This document shows positions 1 to 7,498 of a stretch of DNA of 37,213 nucleotides, one piece after another. The stretch is taken from positions 1 to 37,213 of the forward strand of contig SKOL01000605.1 in the NCBI GenBank assembly GCA_007120055.1. The letters run 5' to 3'. Below the pieces are notes generated by a model, which ran no database searches, was not told the origin of the DNA, and saw only the letters and a list, made by a program, of their open reading frames with translations. The DNA is from Anaerobacillus sp. Lineage in GTDB: Bacteria; Bacillota; Bacilli; Bacillales_H; Anaerobacillaceae. Made by a program: the position numbers and the translations under genes. Within the stretch, counting starts at the first letter, position 1. Every line of letters begins with the position of its first letter.

Positions 1-205
1 AGAAGAGCGTGTGGAAGAAGGTATTAACGATCTTCCTGCAACATTAAAAGAAGCTCTTAATAAACTACAAGCGGATGAAGTTATCACTGCCGCTTTAGGT
101 GATCATGCATTAGAGCACTTCATTGAAGCAAAAGAAATTGAATGGGATATGTTCCGCACTCAAGTTCACCCTTGGGAAAGAGAACAGTATATGACGTCTT
201 ATTAA
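1..205 (+). CDS. glnA: Glutamine synthetase, C-terminal end (partial)
   Basis: Type I glutamine synthetase makes glutamine from glutamate, ammonia and ATP in the cytoplasm. Only the last 67 codons are present; the frame is open from base 2 and runs off the left edge. The end [12 protein letters not shown], preceded by [17 protein letters not shown], is characteristic of Bacillaceae GlnA. The gene was invaded at its last codons, but the reading frame is kept because the element supplies an identical protein end followed by TAA. The native end is found again at 37063-37119. Identification is firm from the C-terminal signature. Confidence 0.95.
   Translation, partial: EERVEEGINDLPATLKEALNKLQADEVITAALGDHALEHFIEAKEIEWDMFRTQVHPWEREQYMTSY
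147..205 (+). other. attL, left attachment site in glnA
   Basis: Bases 173-205 repeat exactly at 37087-37119 (33 bp). The similarity extends left to base 147 with scattered mismatches, all at synonymous positions of glnA. The strand exchange must lie in the 33-bp identical core, so sequence left of the core here is host and sequence to its right belongs to the element. Confidence 0.93.
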
Positions 206-213
206 TAAACGAG

Positions 214-244
214 ACGCTAGAGTCTCAACGGTTCTAGCGTTTTA
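214..244 (+). terminator. Element-borne terminator for glnA
   Basis: An 8-bp perfect stem, ACGCTAGA (214-221) and TCTAGCGT (233-240), is followed by TTTT and starts 8 bases after the glnA stop. It lies inside the element, so integration replaces the native glnA terminator, which is now at 37127-37160. Confidence 0.8.
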
Positions 245-248
245 ATTT

Positions 249-305
249 TGTGGGCACTACTGATTTATTCTCATGTGATTATTGTCTGCCCACAAAATGC
301 CCACA
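249..305. promoter_or_regulatory. Left integrase arm-type repeats
   Basis: TGCCCACA occurs at 287-294 and 298-305, with an inverted copy TGTGGGCA at 249-256. The same octamer occurs at 36930-36937 and 36953-36960, and CACCCACA at 36942-36949, just inside attR. The placement next to both attachment cores is that of integrase arm-binding sites. The assignment is inferred. Confidence 0.7.
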
Positions 306-335
306 TACTTGAGTAAAAAAATAATAAAGCTTGTA

Positions 336-1487
336 CTACTTTAAAACACTATCCATATGTGCTTCGTACTTATCTAATGTGTCTTGTTCGATCTTCTTGG
401 AAATATGAGAGTAGATATCTGCAGTCGTTTGGTAGCTCTTGTGTCCTAATCTTCTCTGCACATATTCAAGGCTTGCGCCCGATTCTAAGAGCAATACAGC
501 GTGGGAGTCTCTAAGTGCATGAATTGGAATTTGAGGCAATCCTGCACGCTTTAAAATGCGCTCCATAGCATTGAATAAAGTCGATTTGGGCATAAAGTTG
601 CCATCATTTCTGCATAAGACAAGATTTAATTCGTGTTTATAAATCTCGTTTAAAGCTAATTTATTTTGGTTTTGATAATTTTTATGGAATGACAGGTCGT
701 TTATTAAACTTTTGCGAACTGTAATTGTTCTCTTTGAAGTAAATGTTTTTGGATCACCAAACAATTCTTCGTCTGTCTTAGCTTGAAAATCAAGTGTTTT
801 ATTTATAGTAATAGTACCCTCTTTCAAATCTACATCTGACCACTGAAGAGCAGCAGCTTCGCCTTTCCTCATGCCAGTTTCTAATAATACTTTGAAAAAT
901 AGCCAGTAAATATAATCGTATTGATATGCTTGTTGAAGAAACAGAGGGATATCCTCTGAATCCATGTATTCAAGTTTTTCTTTGTTTTTTACTTTCTTTT
1001 TAGAATTGATTTCAGCACCTAAACATGGATTTCGTTTTAATCTTTGCTCATTTACTGCTTTTTCGAGTGCTGAAAACATTGTCCCATGAATTATTTCGAT
1101 AGTTCTTTTACTGTAATCTTGATTGGATAAATGATCTAAGAACTCTTGGTGCATTTTATGAGTTATCTCCCCTACTTTAATTTCTTTAAAGTAGGGGATG
1201 ATATGCTTTTCGATGTTTCTTTTGTGTAACTGGTGCGTGTTTTTTCTAACTTTTGGTGGTGTTTTCCAAGTTGCTAACCAATCGCTTAAATAATTTTTTA
1301 ATAATACATTTTCTGATTCTTCATATCCATCTTTAATTCGCTTTTCCATTTCCTCAGCAGCTAATCTAGCTTCAGGTTTAGTAGCAAATCCTCGTTGAGC
1401 TTTTTCTTTATACTTTCCACTTATTGGGTCTTTATAGCGTAAACGGTACTCCCAATTTTTATCACCGTGCTTTTTAAAACTTGCCAT
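336..1487 (-). CDS. int: Tyrosine integrase of the element
   Basis: Site-specific recombinase, 383 residues, which should integrate and excise the element at glnA. Residues 1-60 form an AP2-like arm-binding domain, about 62-165 a SAM-like core-binding domain, and about 175-370 the catalytic domain. Visible catalytic residues are R207 (TGMRKGE), H323 and R326 (HALRDSH), H349 (RRLGHKS) and the nucleophile Y359 (ADIYSH). Length and layout match Tn916/phage-type integrases. It lies next to attL, reads outward, and starts at an ATG preceded by AGGAGG. It probably shares a transcript with the repressor just upstream (13-bp gap). Confidence 0.96.
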   Translation of the reverse strand: MASFKKHGDKNWEYRLRYKDPISGKYKEKAQRGFATKPEARLAAEEMEKRIKDGYEESENVLLKNYLSDWLATWKTPPKVRKNTHQLHKRNIEKHIIPYFKEIKVGEITHKMHQEFLDHLSNQDYSKRTIEIIHGTMFSALEKAVNEQRLKRNPCLGAEINSKKKVKNKEKLEYMDSEDIPLFLQQAYQYDYIYWLFFKVLLETGMRKGEAAALQWSDVDLKEGTITINKTLDFQAKTDEELFGDPKTFTSKRTITVRKSLINDLSFHKNYQNQNKLALNEIYKHELNLVLCRNDGNFMPKSTLFNAMERILKRAGLPQIPIHALRDSHAVLLLESGASLEYVQRRLGHKSYQTTADIYSHISKKIEQDTLDKYEAHMDSVLK

Positions 1488-1500
1488 TTTATTCCTCCTT

Positions 1501-2145
1501 TTAAAATCCTTCTCTAATTTCCTTATTAATAGCTTTTATTATTTTATTGCGTTTTTCGAAAGAAAAAACTGTGTAATCCTCTTTAAATAACTCCGAAAAG
1601 AATTCGAATAACTCTTTATCATTTCTCATTTTTGTAACTAATTCATAAATGTTACTGATGAGTTTTGTATTATTAGGAGCTTTGCTATTAGCTAAATGGT
1701 CTAATGTTGCTTTTATTTCTATAATTTGTTTTGAGGTATCTTGGGTTTGAAACCAATTAAACCAATCATCTTTTAGTGGTTCTCCCCAATAGGTTGCTGG
1801 TTTATTCATTATCGATTCTTGTTCAGCTATTTGTCTAGCTTGTTGTAACATGTGTTCTTGGTATTCTGGATCATTAGCATGTTTTTCTGCTAATTCAGCT
1901 TCAGCCTCATAATACTCAGGTGAATATATATGAAAAGTGTGTAATTTATGTTCAATCATATCTTCCTTAACCCCTAAAATACTTAATATTTGATACGCAG
2001 CACTGTAATTAGGGTTTTTATTTCTACCGTTCTCGATTTGACTAATATAAGCAGGCGCTCGACTAAGCATTGAAGCCAGTTGTTTTGAGCTAATTCCAGC
2101 GGATTTTCTAAGTGCTTTGATGTAGTTGCCGAATGAGTTATCCAA
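1501..2145 (-). CDS. XRE-family phage-type repressor
   Basis: Likely lysogeny repressor, 214 residues from the chosen TTG. An N-terminal helix-turn-helix (about residues 5-60, with QLASMLSRAPAYISQIENG) is followed by a long helical, charged C-terminal region without recognisable peptidase motifs. An ATG at 2169 is in frame but would lie only a few bases from the predicted transcription start. The TTG at 2145 has AAAGG nine bases upstream, so I prefer it. The gene is divergent from the early genes over a shared operator region (2161-2278) and sits upstream of int, the usual lysogeny-module order. The lack of a peptidase domain means induction by RecA-style cleavage is not evident. Confidence 0.85.
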   Translation of the reverse strand: MDNSFGNYIKALRKSAGISSKQLASMLSRAPAYISQIENGRNKNPNYSAAYQILSILGVKEDMIEHKLHTFHIYSPEYYEAEAELAEKHANDPEYQEHMLQQARQIAEQESIMNKPATYWGEPLKDDWFNWFQTQDTSKQIIEIKATLDHLANSKAPNNTKLISNIYELVTKMRNDKELFEFFSELFKEDYTVFSFEKRNKIIKAINKEIREGF

Positions 2146-2160
2146 TTTGTTCATCCTTTC

Positions 2161-2278
2161 TAGTATCATAAACTATCATTATAATACCTTATATACATTA
2201 ATGATACAAGTATTATTTCTGGTATTTTTTACGTTGTCCAAAAATCTCGTTGACTAACATAATACCTTATGATACTAT
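2161..2278. promoter_or_regulatory. Divergent repressor/early promoter switch
   Basis: Rightward promoter: TTGACT (2250-2255), 17-bp spacer, TACTAT (2273-2278). Leftward promoter: TTGTAT (complement of 2204-2209), 17-bp spacer, TATTAT (complement of 2181-2186). The 12-mer ATAATACCTTAT occurs at 2181-2192, over the leftward -10, and at 2259-2270, inside the rightward spacer. Its ends ATAA and TTAT are palindromic. An inverted pair GTATCAT (2163-2169) and ATGATAC (2201-2207) also frames the left promoter. This is the layout of a repressor-controlled genetic switch. Confidence 0.75.
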
Positions 2279-2302
2279 ATGATTAGCGGAGGAGGTGAAA
2301 CG

Positions 2303-2581
2303 ATGTTAAATGTTCAAATTGATGAAAAGGAGTTAAAACATTTGTATATGAAAAAATTAGACGAGCATTTAAAAGAGGTTGATTTAGAGTTGGTTTATTG
2401 GGATAGAAAGGAGTTGCTTCGAAGAACTTGCATGAGTTGGAATTTTATTCAAGAACAGTTCTTTTATCATGAAGAGTTTAAGAAGTTACGTTTTAAAGTT
2501 GGTAACAAGTGGTTCTTTAAAGCAAGAGAAACACAGCAGTTTTTACTTAGATGGCTAGAGCAAAATGGGAAAGTAAATTAA
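2303..2581 (+). CDS. DUF771-family small protein, excisionase-like
   Basis: A 92-residue protein with the pattern typical of DUF771 phage proteins: a charged N-terminus (MLNVQIDEKELKHLY), then a winged-helix-like part around KELLRRTCMSWNFIQEQFF and GNKWFFKARETQQFLLRWL. Members sit just right of phage repressors and resemble MerR/Xis-type DNA-binding proteins; an excisionase or early regulator role is inferred. The ATG at 2303 is chosen because GGAGGAGGTGA (2288-2298) lies directly upstream; an in-frame ATG at 2279 overlaps the promoter -10. It is the first gene transcribed from the rightward switch promoter. Confidence 0.8.
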   Translation: MLNVQIDEKELKHLYMKKLDEHLKEVDLELVYWDRKELLRRTCMSWNFIQEQFFYHEEFKKLRFKVGNKWFFKARETQQFLLRWLEQNGKVN

Positions 2582-2660
2582 TAGATACATAGTTTAATGA
2601 CTACATAAAATAGAAGATTAGTAATTTTATAAAGTAATTAAAAATTAGGAGGAATAAAAA

Positions 2661-2975
2661 ATGTGTAAAGTTTTTCGGATTGACTTTAGTGGTGAAGAGA
2701 TAGAGTGTAATCAAAATATAATTGATTTTATGGATTTTGGAAAAGAGTTTTTAGGAGAATTTGAAGCGTCTTATATAAACGTAAACCCAATTATAAATGA
2801 TGTACAAATTTTCGGTAAATGGCATAAGAACAAGTATTTCACTTTTGATGATGGTGTTATAGATGTGGAATTTGAAGGAGGGGTTATTGAAAAACTTAGA
2901 AATGGAGATTATAAAGCTTCTGAAGTTTTAGATTTATGTTGGGGCAATTGGTATGTTCACAATTTTTCAGAGTAG
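2661..2975 (+). CDS. Hypothetical early protein, 104 aa
   Basis: I do not recognise a family. The protein is acidic and rich in aromatic residues (FDDGVIDVEFEGG, WGNWYVHNF) with no membrane segment, so a small soluble beta-rich protein is likely. The start has a strong TAGGAGGAAT site eight bases upstream. It lies in the early run right of the repressor switch, with an 80-bp gap on the left, and is probably co-transcribed with its neighbours. Function unknown. Confidence 0.7.
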   Translation: MCKVFRIDFSGEEIECNQNIIDFMDFGKEFLGEFEASYINVNPIINDVQIFGKWHKNKYFTFDDGVIDVEFEGGVIEKLRNGDYKASEVLDLCWGNWYVHNFSE

Positions 2976-3125
2976 AAAATTCACCAGTAATGAAAGGTAT
3001 AGGAACTCTTATATTCAAAAGGGAGTACTGTGTGATACATAAGATCAAAGGTTTAAAAACAACATACCTACATTAAATTAGGTGTGATAAAAATAGATAA
3101 TTACTTTTGAGAGGAGGAGATGAAA

Positions 3126-3362
3126 ATGGCGGAAAATAATGTAAATTTTACTAAATTGTTTTTTAAAACATCTGAAACGAACGATAACTTTATTGATGTT
3201 TATGCCGTTGTAAATGGTGAAGATATTCACATTGCAACACATAAAAAAGATAAAGAAGAGACTTTAAAAGCCCGATCTTTTTTAACGAAAATGTCTATTA
3301 CTCTAAAAATTCCATTTGTAAATGCAGACATCCAAGAAGATAAGCCATATGGTCTATATTGA
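3126..3362 (+). CDS. Hypothetical early protein, 78 aa
   Basis: A small soluble protein without a motif I recognise; the middle (FIDVYAVVNGEDIHIATHKKDKEET) reads like paired beta strands and a charged turn. Two in-frame ATGs exist. The second, at 3126, is eight bases from GAGGAGG, whereas the first, at 3120, nearly touches it, so 3126 is chosen. It ends before a pair of strong dyads (3392-3459). Function unknown. Confidence 0.7.
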   Translation: MAENNVNFTKLFFKTSETNDNFIDVYAVVNGEDIHIATHKKDKEETLKARSFLTKMSITLKIPFVNADIQEDKPYGLY

Positions 3363-3391
3363 TTATTAAGTGATGTAGAGATATTTATAAG

Positions 3392-3459
3392 GTGGCTGTG
3401 TCACAGTCACGGAGGCTTTATTTTTCGAGTAAGGGATGAATATTTCGTTCATCCCTTAC
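3392..3459. other. Two adjacent dyads: short palindrome and long hairpin
   Basis: GTGGCTGTGTCACAGTCAC (3392-3410) is a near-perfect palindrome around one central base. GTAAGGGATGAA (3429-3440) pairs perfectly with TTCATCCCTTAC (3448-3459) across a 7-base loop. T-rich sequence before and A-rich sequence after can extend this 12-bp stem, but no T-run follows it on the plus strand, so it is either a weak terminator or a processing or stability element between two early genes. Confidence 0.55.
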
Positions 3460-3494
3460 AAAATAATTTAAAAAACAATAGGAGGAAAGTAAAA

Positions 3495-3803
3495 ATGAAT
3501 TTAGAAACGAAAATGGCAATTTATGAGGCGCAATTAAATGAATTAACTTTCTTGGTGGAAAAAGCTAGTGAGGGTAGTTTGTTACTACATGAAGGAGAAC
3601 ATTTGAAGATTTTGTTTTATGACTATTTAAATATCAATTCAGACATAATGAACGATTTACATAAAGGTCACAAAGAAAATTATGAAGGAATGAAAGTTAG
3701 TTACAATGACATGAAACAAACATTTGATAGTCTTAAAGAATCATTCAATATTGTTGCTGAAATTGCCAGTGATGCAACTGGTCAAGAAATACCAAAGGTT
3801 TAA
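3495..3803 (+). CDS. Hypothetical coiled-coil-like early protein, 102 aa
   Basis: An all-helical, acidic protein with heptad-like spacing (NLETKMAIYEAQLNELTFLVEKAS and MKVSYNDMKQTFDSLKESFN). It has no membrane segment, cysteine cluster or catalytic motif. It has a strong AGGAGGAAAG site and is followed after ten bases by another small helical protein with its own AAGGAGG site, so the two are probably co-transcribed. Function unknown; a structural adaptor or inhibitor is as likely as anything else. Confidence 0.7.
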   Translation: MNLETKMAIYEAQLNELTFLVEKASEGSLLLHEGEHLKILFYDYLNINSDIMNDLHKGHKENYEGMKVSYNDMKQTFDSLKESFNIVAEIASDATGQEIPKV

Positions 3804-3813
3804 GGAGGAATTA

Positions 3814-4113
3814 ATGATGAGAGAATTAGCAGAAAAATTAAAACTGAGTCATGAAAAGTTGATGAAAATTTATGAAACACATTGGTATCAGCAAACGTCA
3901 CCCCAAACACAAGATGCTTTAACGGCACTTTATACAGAATTGATCGATGAAGTTGGAGAGATGGCTAACATATTTGTGCAGAAAATTAATGAAAATGATG
4001 AAGTTGCAGCTTTACAGATTAAGAGATTAGTTCGGAAAAATGATGCATTAATTAAATACCTATTTGAAGGTGATGAAACGGTTTTTGAAATTGACAATAA
4101 TACATTGAATTAA
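3814..4113 (+). CDS. Hypothetical helical early protein, 99 aa
   Basis: Almost entirely helical, with no recognisable family. The start ATG at 3814 follows TAAGGAGG, which overlaps the stop codon of the preceding gene; the frame is open further upstream but lacks a site there. An adjacent ATG at 3817 is equally possible. It forms a two-gene unit with the 102-residue protein upstream and ends before the hairpin at 4134-4161. Function unknown. Confidence 0.7.
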   Translation: MMRELAEKLKLSHEKLMKIYETHWYQQTSPQTQDALTALYTELIDEVGEMANIFVQKINENDEVAALQIKRLVRKNDALIKYLFEGDETVFEIDNNTLN

Positions 4114-4133
4114 TACATAACTAGCTAGTCAAT

Positions 4134-4161
4134 GGAAAGCGTTGTTTCAATGGCGCTTTCC
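4134..4161 (+). terminator. Weak terminator or attenuator hairpin
   Basis: GGAAAGCG (4134-4141) pairs perfectly with CGCTTTCC (4154-4161). The sequence that follows is TATAAAAAA rather than a T-run, so termination may be inefficient and downstream genes may still be transcribed from the early promoter. Confidence 0.45.
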
Positions 4162-4192
4162 TATAAAAAATATTCAAAGGAGCTGAAAAGAA

Positions 4193-4378
4193 ATGAACTT
4201 AAAGAGATATGAGCAGTACATGATACTTAGGAGAAAAAAGAAAATTAAACTGTCTGATGTAGCAGAATATTGTGGTTGCAGTATTAGTGCGCTATCACAA
4301 TATGAAACTGGAAAGATTAAGTTGAAGAAAGACAAGTTAGAAAAATACATGAATTACATTGACGAAAAAGCAGTTTAA
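4193..4378 (+). CDS. Cro/XRE-like small regulator, 61 aa
   Basis: Almost the whole protein is a helix-turn-helix domain (KLSDVAEYCGCSISALSQYETGKIKL, about residues 19-45). Such stand-alone domains act as Cro-like or copy-control regulators. AAAGGAGC lies upstream of the ATG. It directly precedes the replication initiator gene (104 bp away), so control of replication is a reasonable guess; its operator is not identified. Confidence 0.8.
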   Translation: MNLKRYEQYMILRRKKKIKLSDVAEYCGCSISALSQYETGKIKLKKDKLEKYMNYIDEKAV

Positions 4379-4482
4379 TTGTTTTGGGTAGTTTACTACT
4401 CAAATCTATAGTTAGTTAATTTTCGTTACATTAATTACATAAAAACTGAGCAAATATTTGAAACTATGAAAGGGGAAAATAA

Positions 4483-5595
4483 ATGAGCAATAAAAAAGAA
4501 AGGATAAAAAGAAAGCCTGAAGAAATACGCAAATTAATTGGAGAAAGTGGAATTAATTACGTTATGATTAACAATCGTATTTTTGATTTATATAATGCAG
4601 GTAAAATTGATTGTGGCTTAATCAAGAAAAAGAAGGAAAAGGATAGTGATCCAGATATTTATGTTGATTTGGATGGAAACGAGTACGAATACTCACAAAA
4701 GGACAAAAAATTTAAGACTACATTCAATGAAAGGGATTTTATAATTTTTATCTTGTTAAATTTTTTAGACCTTCTTGATTACAAAGGGTATTCGGTGGAG
4801 ATAGCTGATTATTTTGGTTACTCGGATAAACGAGTTAAAGAAAGGTTGAAAAAGCTCCAATTTATTAAAGGTGATACAAACAGCTATTTTAGAAGAAAAA
4901 CTAAAACTAGACAATACTTTGATGAGGATGACCTCCAAAAAACTGGAAATATCAATTTTTTGAGTGAAGTCAAAGAAATAGGGAATGAAAATGGAAAGTC
5001 TAGGATCATGAACCGTTGGTATGTACATTATGGCTGTGATTACAAAAAAGAAGAAATTGAAGTCGATGGAGAGTTAAAAAGTGATGATGTGCCGATTAAT
5101 TTTTTTCCAGTAACTATTTATGATTTAGATTTGCTTACAAAGGGTTTGTTAAATGAAAAGGAATTCATTACATATTTATTTTTAATTAAATCATATAATA
5201 CTGCTAAAGCTAACACCGTAAATTACAGTATGCGAGCACTATCTAAAAATCTCGGAATTAAAAATGAAGCTACTACAGAAAAGTATATTAATAGGTTGCT
5301 TGATTTAAGGATTAAAGATGAGTTTTGTGAAGTGGATCAAGATCAAGATTTCCCTTTAATACATCGACAATCAAATAAAAATCTTCAGCAAAAACTTGCG
5401 ACAAGAAATGAACCGAGTTATAAATATTTTCCAATATACAACACTACAACAATGCAAAAGTTAAACGGTCAAGAAGTGTCATTACCTTATCAAAATTCAA
5501 GTGAAGAGTTATTGGACACTAACAATGTAAATACGGACACCAATATTTTAATGGACAGTAATAAAATAAAAACGGACAGTAATAATCCATTTTAA
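4483..5595 (+). CDS. Replication initiator-like protein with iterons in its 3' end
   Basis: A 370-residue basic protein that I read as the initiator of the element's own origin. Two winged-helix-like segments are visible, about residues 80-130 (ERDFIIFILLNFLDLL ... YFGYSDKRVKERLKKL) and 225-290 (LLNEKEFITYLFLIKSY ... RALSKNLGIKNEATTEKYINRLL), as in plasmid and phage initiators. The C-terminus is a seven-residue repeat (LDTNNVN, MDSNKIK, TDSNNPF) because the DNA iterons run through the coding region. Exact family uncertain; the role rests on the adjoining 21-22-bp iteron array. The ATG has GAAAGGGG upstream. No relaxase or rolling-circle tyrosine motif is seen. Confidence 0.75.
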   Translation: MSNKKERIKRKPEEIRKLIGESGINYVMINNRIFDLYNAGKIDCGLIKKKKEKDSDPDIYVDLDGNEYEYSQKDKKFKTTFNERDFIIFILLNFLDLLDYKGYSVEIADYFGYSDKRVKERLKKLQFIKGDTNSYFRRKTKTRQYFDEDDLQKTGNINFLSEVKEIGNENGKSRIMNRWYVHYGCDYKKEEIEVDGELKSDDVPINFFPVTIYDLDLLTKGLLNEKEFITYLFLIKSYNTAKANTVNYSMRALSKNLGIKNEATTEKYINRLLDLRIKDEFCEVDQDQDFPLIHRQSNKNLQQKLATRNEPSYKYFPIYNTTTMQKLNGQEVSLPYQNSSEELLDTNNVNTDTNILMDSNKIKTDSNNPF

Positions 5596-5746
5596 GACAG
5601 TTCATTTATTAAAAACGGACACTAATAAAATTAAAACTAGACAGTGGTTAATACATATATAGACACCAAAATTCTATAACTAGACACTAAAAAATAAAAA
5701 CTGTACACCAATTATTAATAAACGGACACATAAGCAATTGGTGTCC
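5514..5746. repeat. Iteron array, candidate replication origin
   Basis: Eleven direct copies of a motif near ACGGACACTAATAA have cores starting at 5514, 5535, 5553, 5574, 5595, 5617, 5639, 5661, 5682, 5703 and 5724. Spacing is 21-22 bp, with a single 18-bp step, so the copies lie on one face of the helix. An inverted copy, GTGTCC, lies at 5741-5746. The first four cores, and the start of the fifth, are inside or at the end of the initiator gene. The pattern is that of initiator-bound iterons in plasmid-type origins. Confidence 0.88.
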
Positions 5747-5749
5747 ATC

Positions 5750-6108
5750 AAAAAACACAGTCATATCAAGGGTTTAAAGGGTGTTGTTTTTCGCTATAAG
5801 ACTTTAATTAAGACATATATAAGACAATTAGAAGAGTTAAAGAAGATAATTTAGAAGAAATAAGATAAGACACACTAAAAGATTCGATAGAAGCTTTTAC
5901 CCCTAACAAAAGAATTGTTAGTGGTTGGACTCACTATCGTTCGCCCAATGTTGTATTTTTTGTCAATGTGAATGTGTTTTGTGAGTTTTTAATTTTAATA
6001 TTATATTAAGCCGACAAGAGGCAGTTACTGTGACAGTAATAAGTAATAATAAATATGCAAATCAAAATAAGAGCAGCTCAAAAATGAGCCGAAAAGGAGC
6101 AGGTACAA
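5750..6108. other. AT-rich flank of the origin, no gene
   Basis: No protein gene is supported here. The stretch 5790-5880 is AT-rich with repeated AAGAC words (ATAAGAC, TTAAGAC, ATAAGAC), a possible unwinding region. CTAACA (5903-5908) pairs with TGTTAG (5916-5921) as a hairpin. TTACTGTGACAGTAA (about 6024-6038) is a near-palindrome followed by GTAATAAGTAA (6036-6046), a word repeated upstream of the ParM-like gene (30554-30564). Confidence 0.5.
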
Positions 6109-6195
6109 ATGAGAAACGAAAATTTAAATTGTATGAATAATGAGAGGAAATTATTGTATGAATGGATTAACAAACTTAAAGGATTATATTGTTGA
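6109..6195 (+). CDS. Short overlapping ORF, 28 aa, or 5' end of a frameshifted gene
   Basis: It begins at an ATG with an excellent AAAAGGAGC site and reads MRNENLNCMNNERKLLYEWI, ending NKLKGLYC. It overlaps the start of the sigma-like gene by 38 bases in another frame. A +1 shift near 6180 would turn NKLK-GLYC into NKLK-DYIVEF and join it smoothly to the downstream frame. It is therefore a coupling leader peptide, a programmed +1 site, or the true N-terminus broken by an indel. Confidence 0.5.
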   Translation: MRNENLNCMNNERKLLYEWINKLKGLYC

Positions 6196-7315
6196 GTTTC
6201 AAAAAGGTAAGGATGAGGTTTTAAACTATCTTATTGGGCATCGTCAAGTTCCCGAGAAGAATCTTCAACGTCAAACTGAATACATAACTCGAATTTATTA
6301 TAAGGATAAAAAGTTAAATGAGATTTATTTTAATATCACTAAAAAGTTTCATTGGCTTGATGATAAAGATATTGAAGAATGGTTTTTATACGGCTTATAT
6401 GAAAAGGTGTTTCCAGATGCTGATATCACCAAAGATCCACAACAAATCATTAATTGGGCATCACAAACCCTAAATGGATACATACAAAATAAGGTAAATA
6501 AAGAAAGAAAAGATGATAAACATACAGTTTCAGAGCATGTGGACGCATTTGATGTTGGTGAGGTTGGCAAAGGTGACGAATCTGAAGGCATATATTCACT
6601 TTACGAGATTAAAGCATTTGAAGAGTTTAAAGAAGCTGAAAGCCACTCGGAGTATGAAGAGTTTATTACCTTTGTTGGTGGGATAAAAAATATATTAACC
6701 AAGCAGCAATATAAGCTTTATAAACTAATTCAGGATGGAACGAAGACTCAAGCTGATGTTGCTGAAGAATATGGTTGTTCAACTGCTAATGTAAGCAAGC
6801 AAATCGAAAAAATACATAAACAAATTAAAGCCAAGTGGTTATATTATAAGTCTGTAAAGGCTTTGACTGATTCGGGCCTTTACCAAAAGATTAAACAATT
6901 TACAATCGAATATGAGAACATAAAAAAACATGATGTTGGTGGCAATTTTGATTACTTTGGTTGGATGCTCGATTTTTTGAAAGATAATTACAAAAATGGT
7001 GAGCAGGATGTTGAGAGTCGGCAATTACACAAAAACAAAGTTACATTGAGCATGACAGTTTTTGATATTTTAACGGACAATGTGACTAAAAAAACATACA
7101 ACAATTTATATGATGTTTTAGAAAATGGCTTAGATATAAAAGAGTTTGATACATATAGTTTTGGGAAAAGAGAAAAAAAGATCATCGTCAATCAGGTGAT
7201 TAAGGCATTTTCAAATTATATAAATGAAAGCAATAAAGCCATTGAAAAAGCAAGTGAGTATATGGCAAATAATAAAACACTACCTTCGAGCAGTTTAAGT
7301 AAATACATATCATAA
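6158..7315 (+). CDS. Sigma-70 region-4-like transcription regulator
   Basis: The protein has 385 residues from the ATG at 6158 (AGAGGA site nine bases upstream). About residues 175-225 resemble sigma-70 region 4: LTKQQYKLYKLIQDGTKTQADVAEEYGCSTANVSKQIEKI, a helix-turn-helix that in sigma factors reads the -35 element. The N-terminal half (FHWLDDKDIEEWFLYGLYEKVF) resembles the helical segment of phage sigma-like proteins; the C-terminal half is unassigned. The likely role is activation of a later gene set, inferred from the domain and its position after the origin. It ends before a good terminator (7412-7438). The real N-terminus may be that encoded at 6109. Confidence 0.7.
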   Translation: MNGLTNLKDYIVEFQKGKDEVLNYLIGHRQVPEKNLQRQTEYITRIYYKDKKLNEIYFNITKKFHWLDDKDIEEWFLYGLYEKVFPDADITKDPQQIINWASQTLNGYIQNKVNKERKDDKHTVSEHVDAFDVGEVGKGDESEGIYSLYEIKAFEEFKEAESHSEYEEFITFVGGIKNILTKQQYKLYKLIQDGTKTQADVAEEYGCSTANVSKQIEKIHKQIKAKWLYYKSVKALTDSGLYQKIKQFTIEYENIKKHDVGGNFDYFGWMLDFLKDNYKNGEQDVESRQLHKNKVTLSMTVFDILTDNVTKKTYNNLYDVLENGLDIKEFDTYSFGKREKKIIVNQVIKAFSNYINESNKAIEKASEYMANNKTLPSSSLSKYIS

Positions 7316-7411
7316 TTATGCAATAATTTACAAAAAACGGTTAATTTTTAACTGATATATAAGTGAGAAGCAGAAAATGCTTCAACAATTTGAGAAGTAG
7401 CCATTTTATTT

Positions 7412-7438
7412 ACAGTCCATTGTGACTGTCTTTTTTTT
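7412..7438 (+). terminator. Rho-independent terminator
   Basis: ACAGTC (7412-7417) pairs with GACTGT (7424-7429), followed by C and eight T (7431-7438). It closes the origin/sigma-like transcription unit. Confidence 0.75.
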
Positions 7439-7498
7439 ACACTTCTATTCAATTAATTCATTGAATTTATATATTAATTTTTGAAGGAGGGGAGTGAA

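Noticed and set aside
4765..5028. Minus-strand frame of 87 codons inside the initiator gene
   Set aside because: Antisense reading of the initiator gene with Phe/Ile-rich composition and no ribosome site.
5514..5746. CRISPR array reading of the regularly spaced repeats
   Set aside because: Repeat cores are only about 14 bp and the step is 21-22 bp, leaving no room for spacers; no cas genes are present. The iteron interpretation fits.
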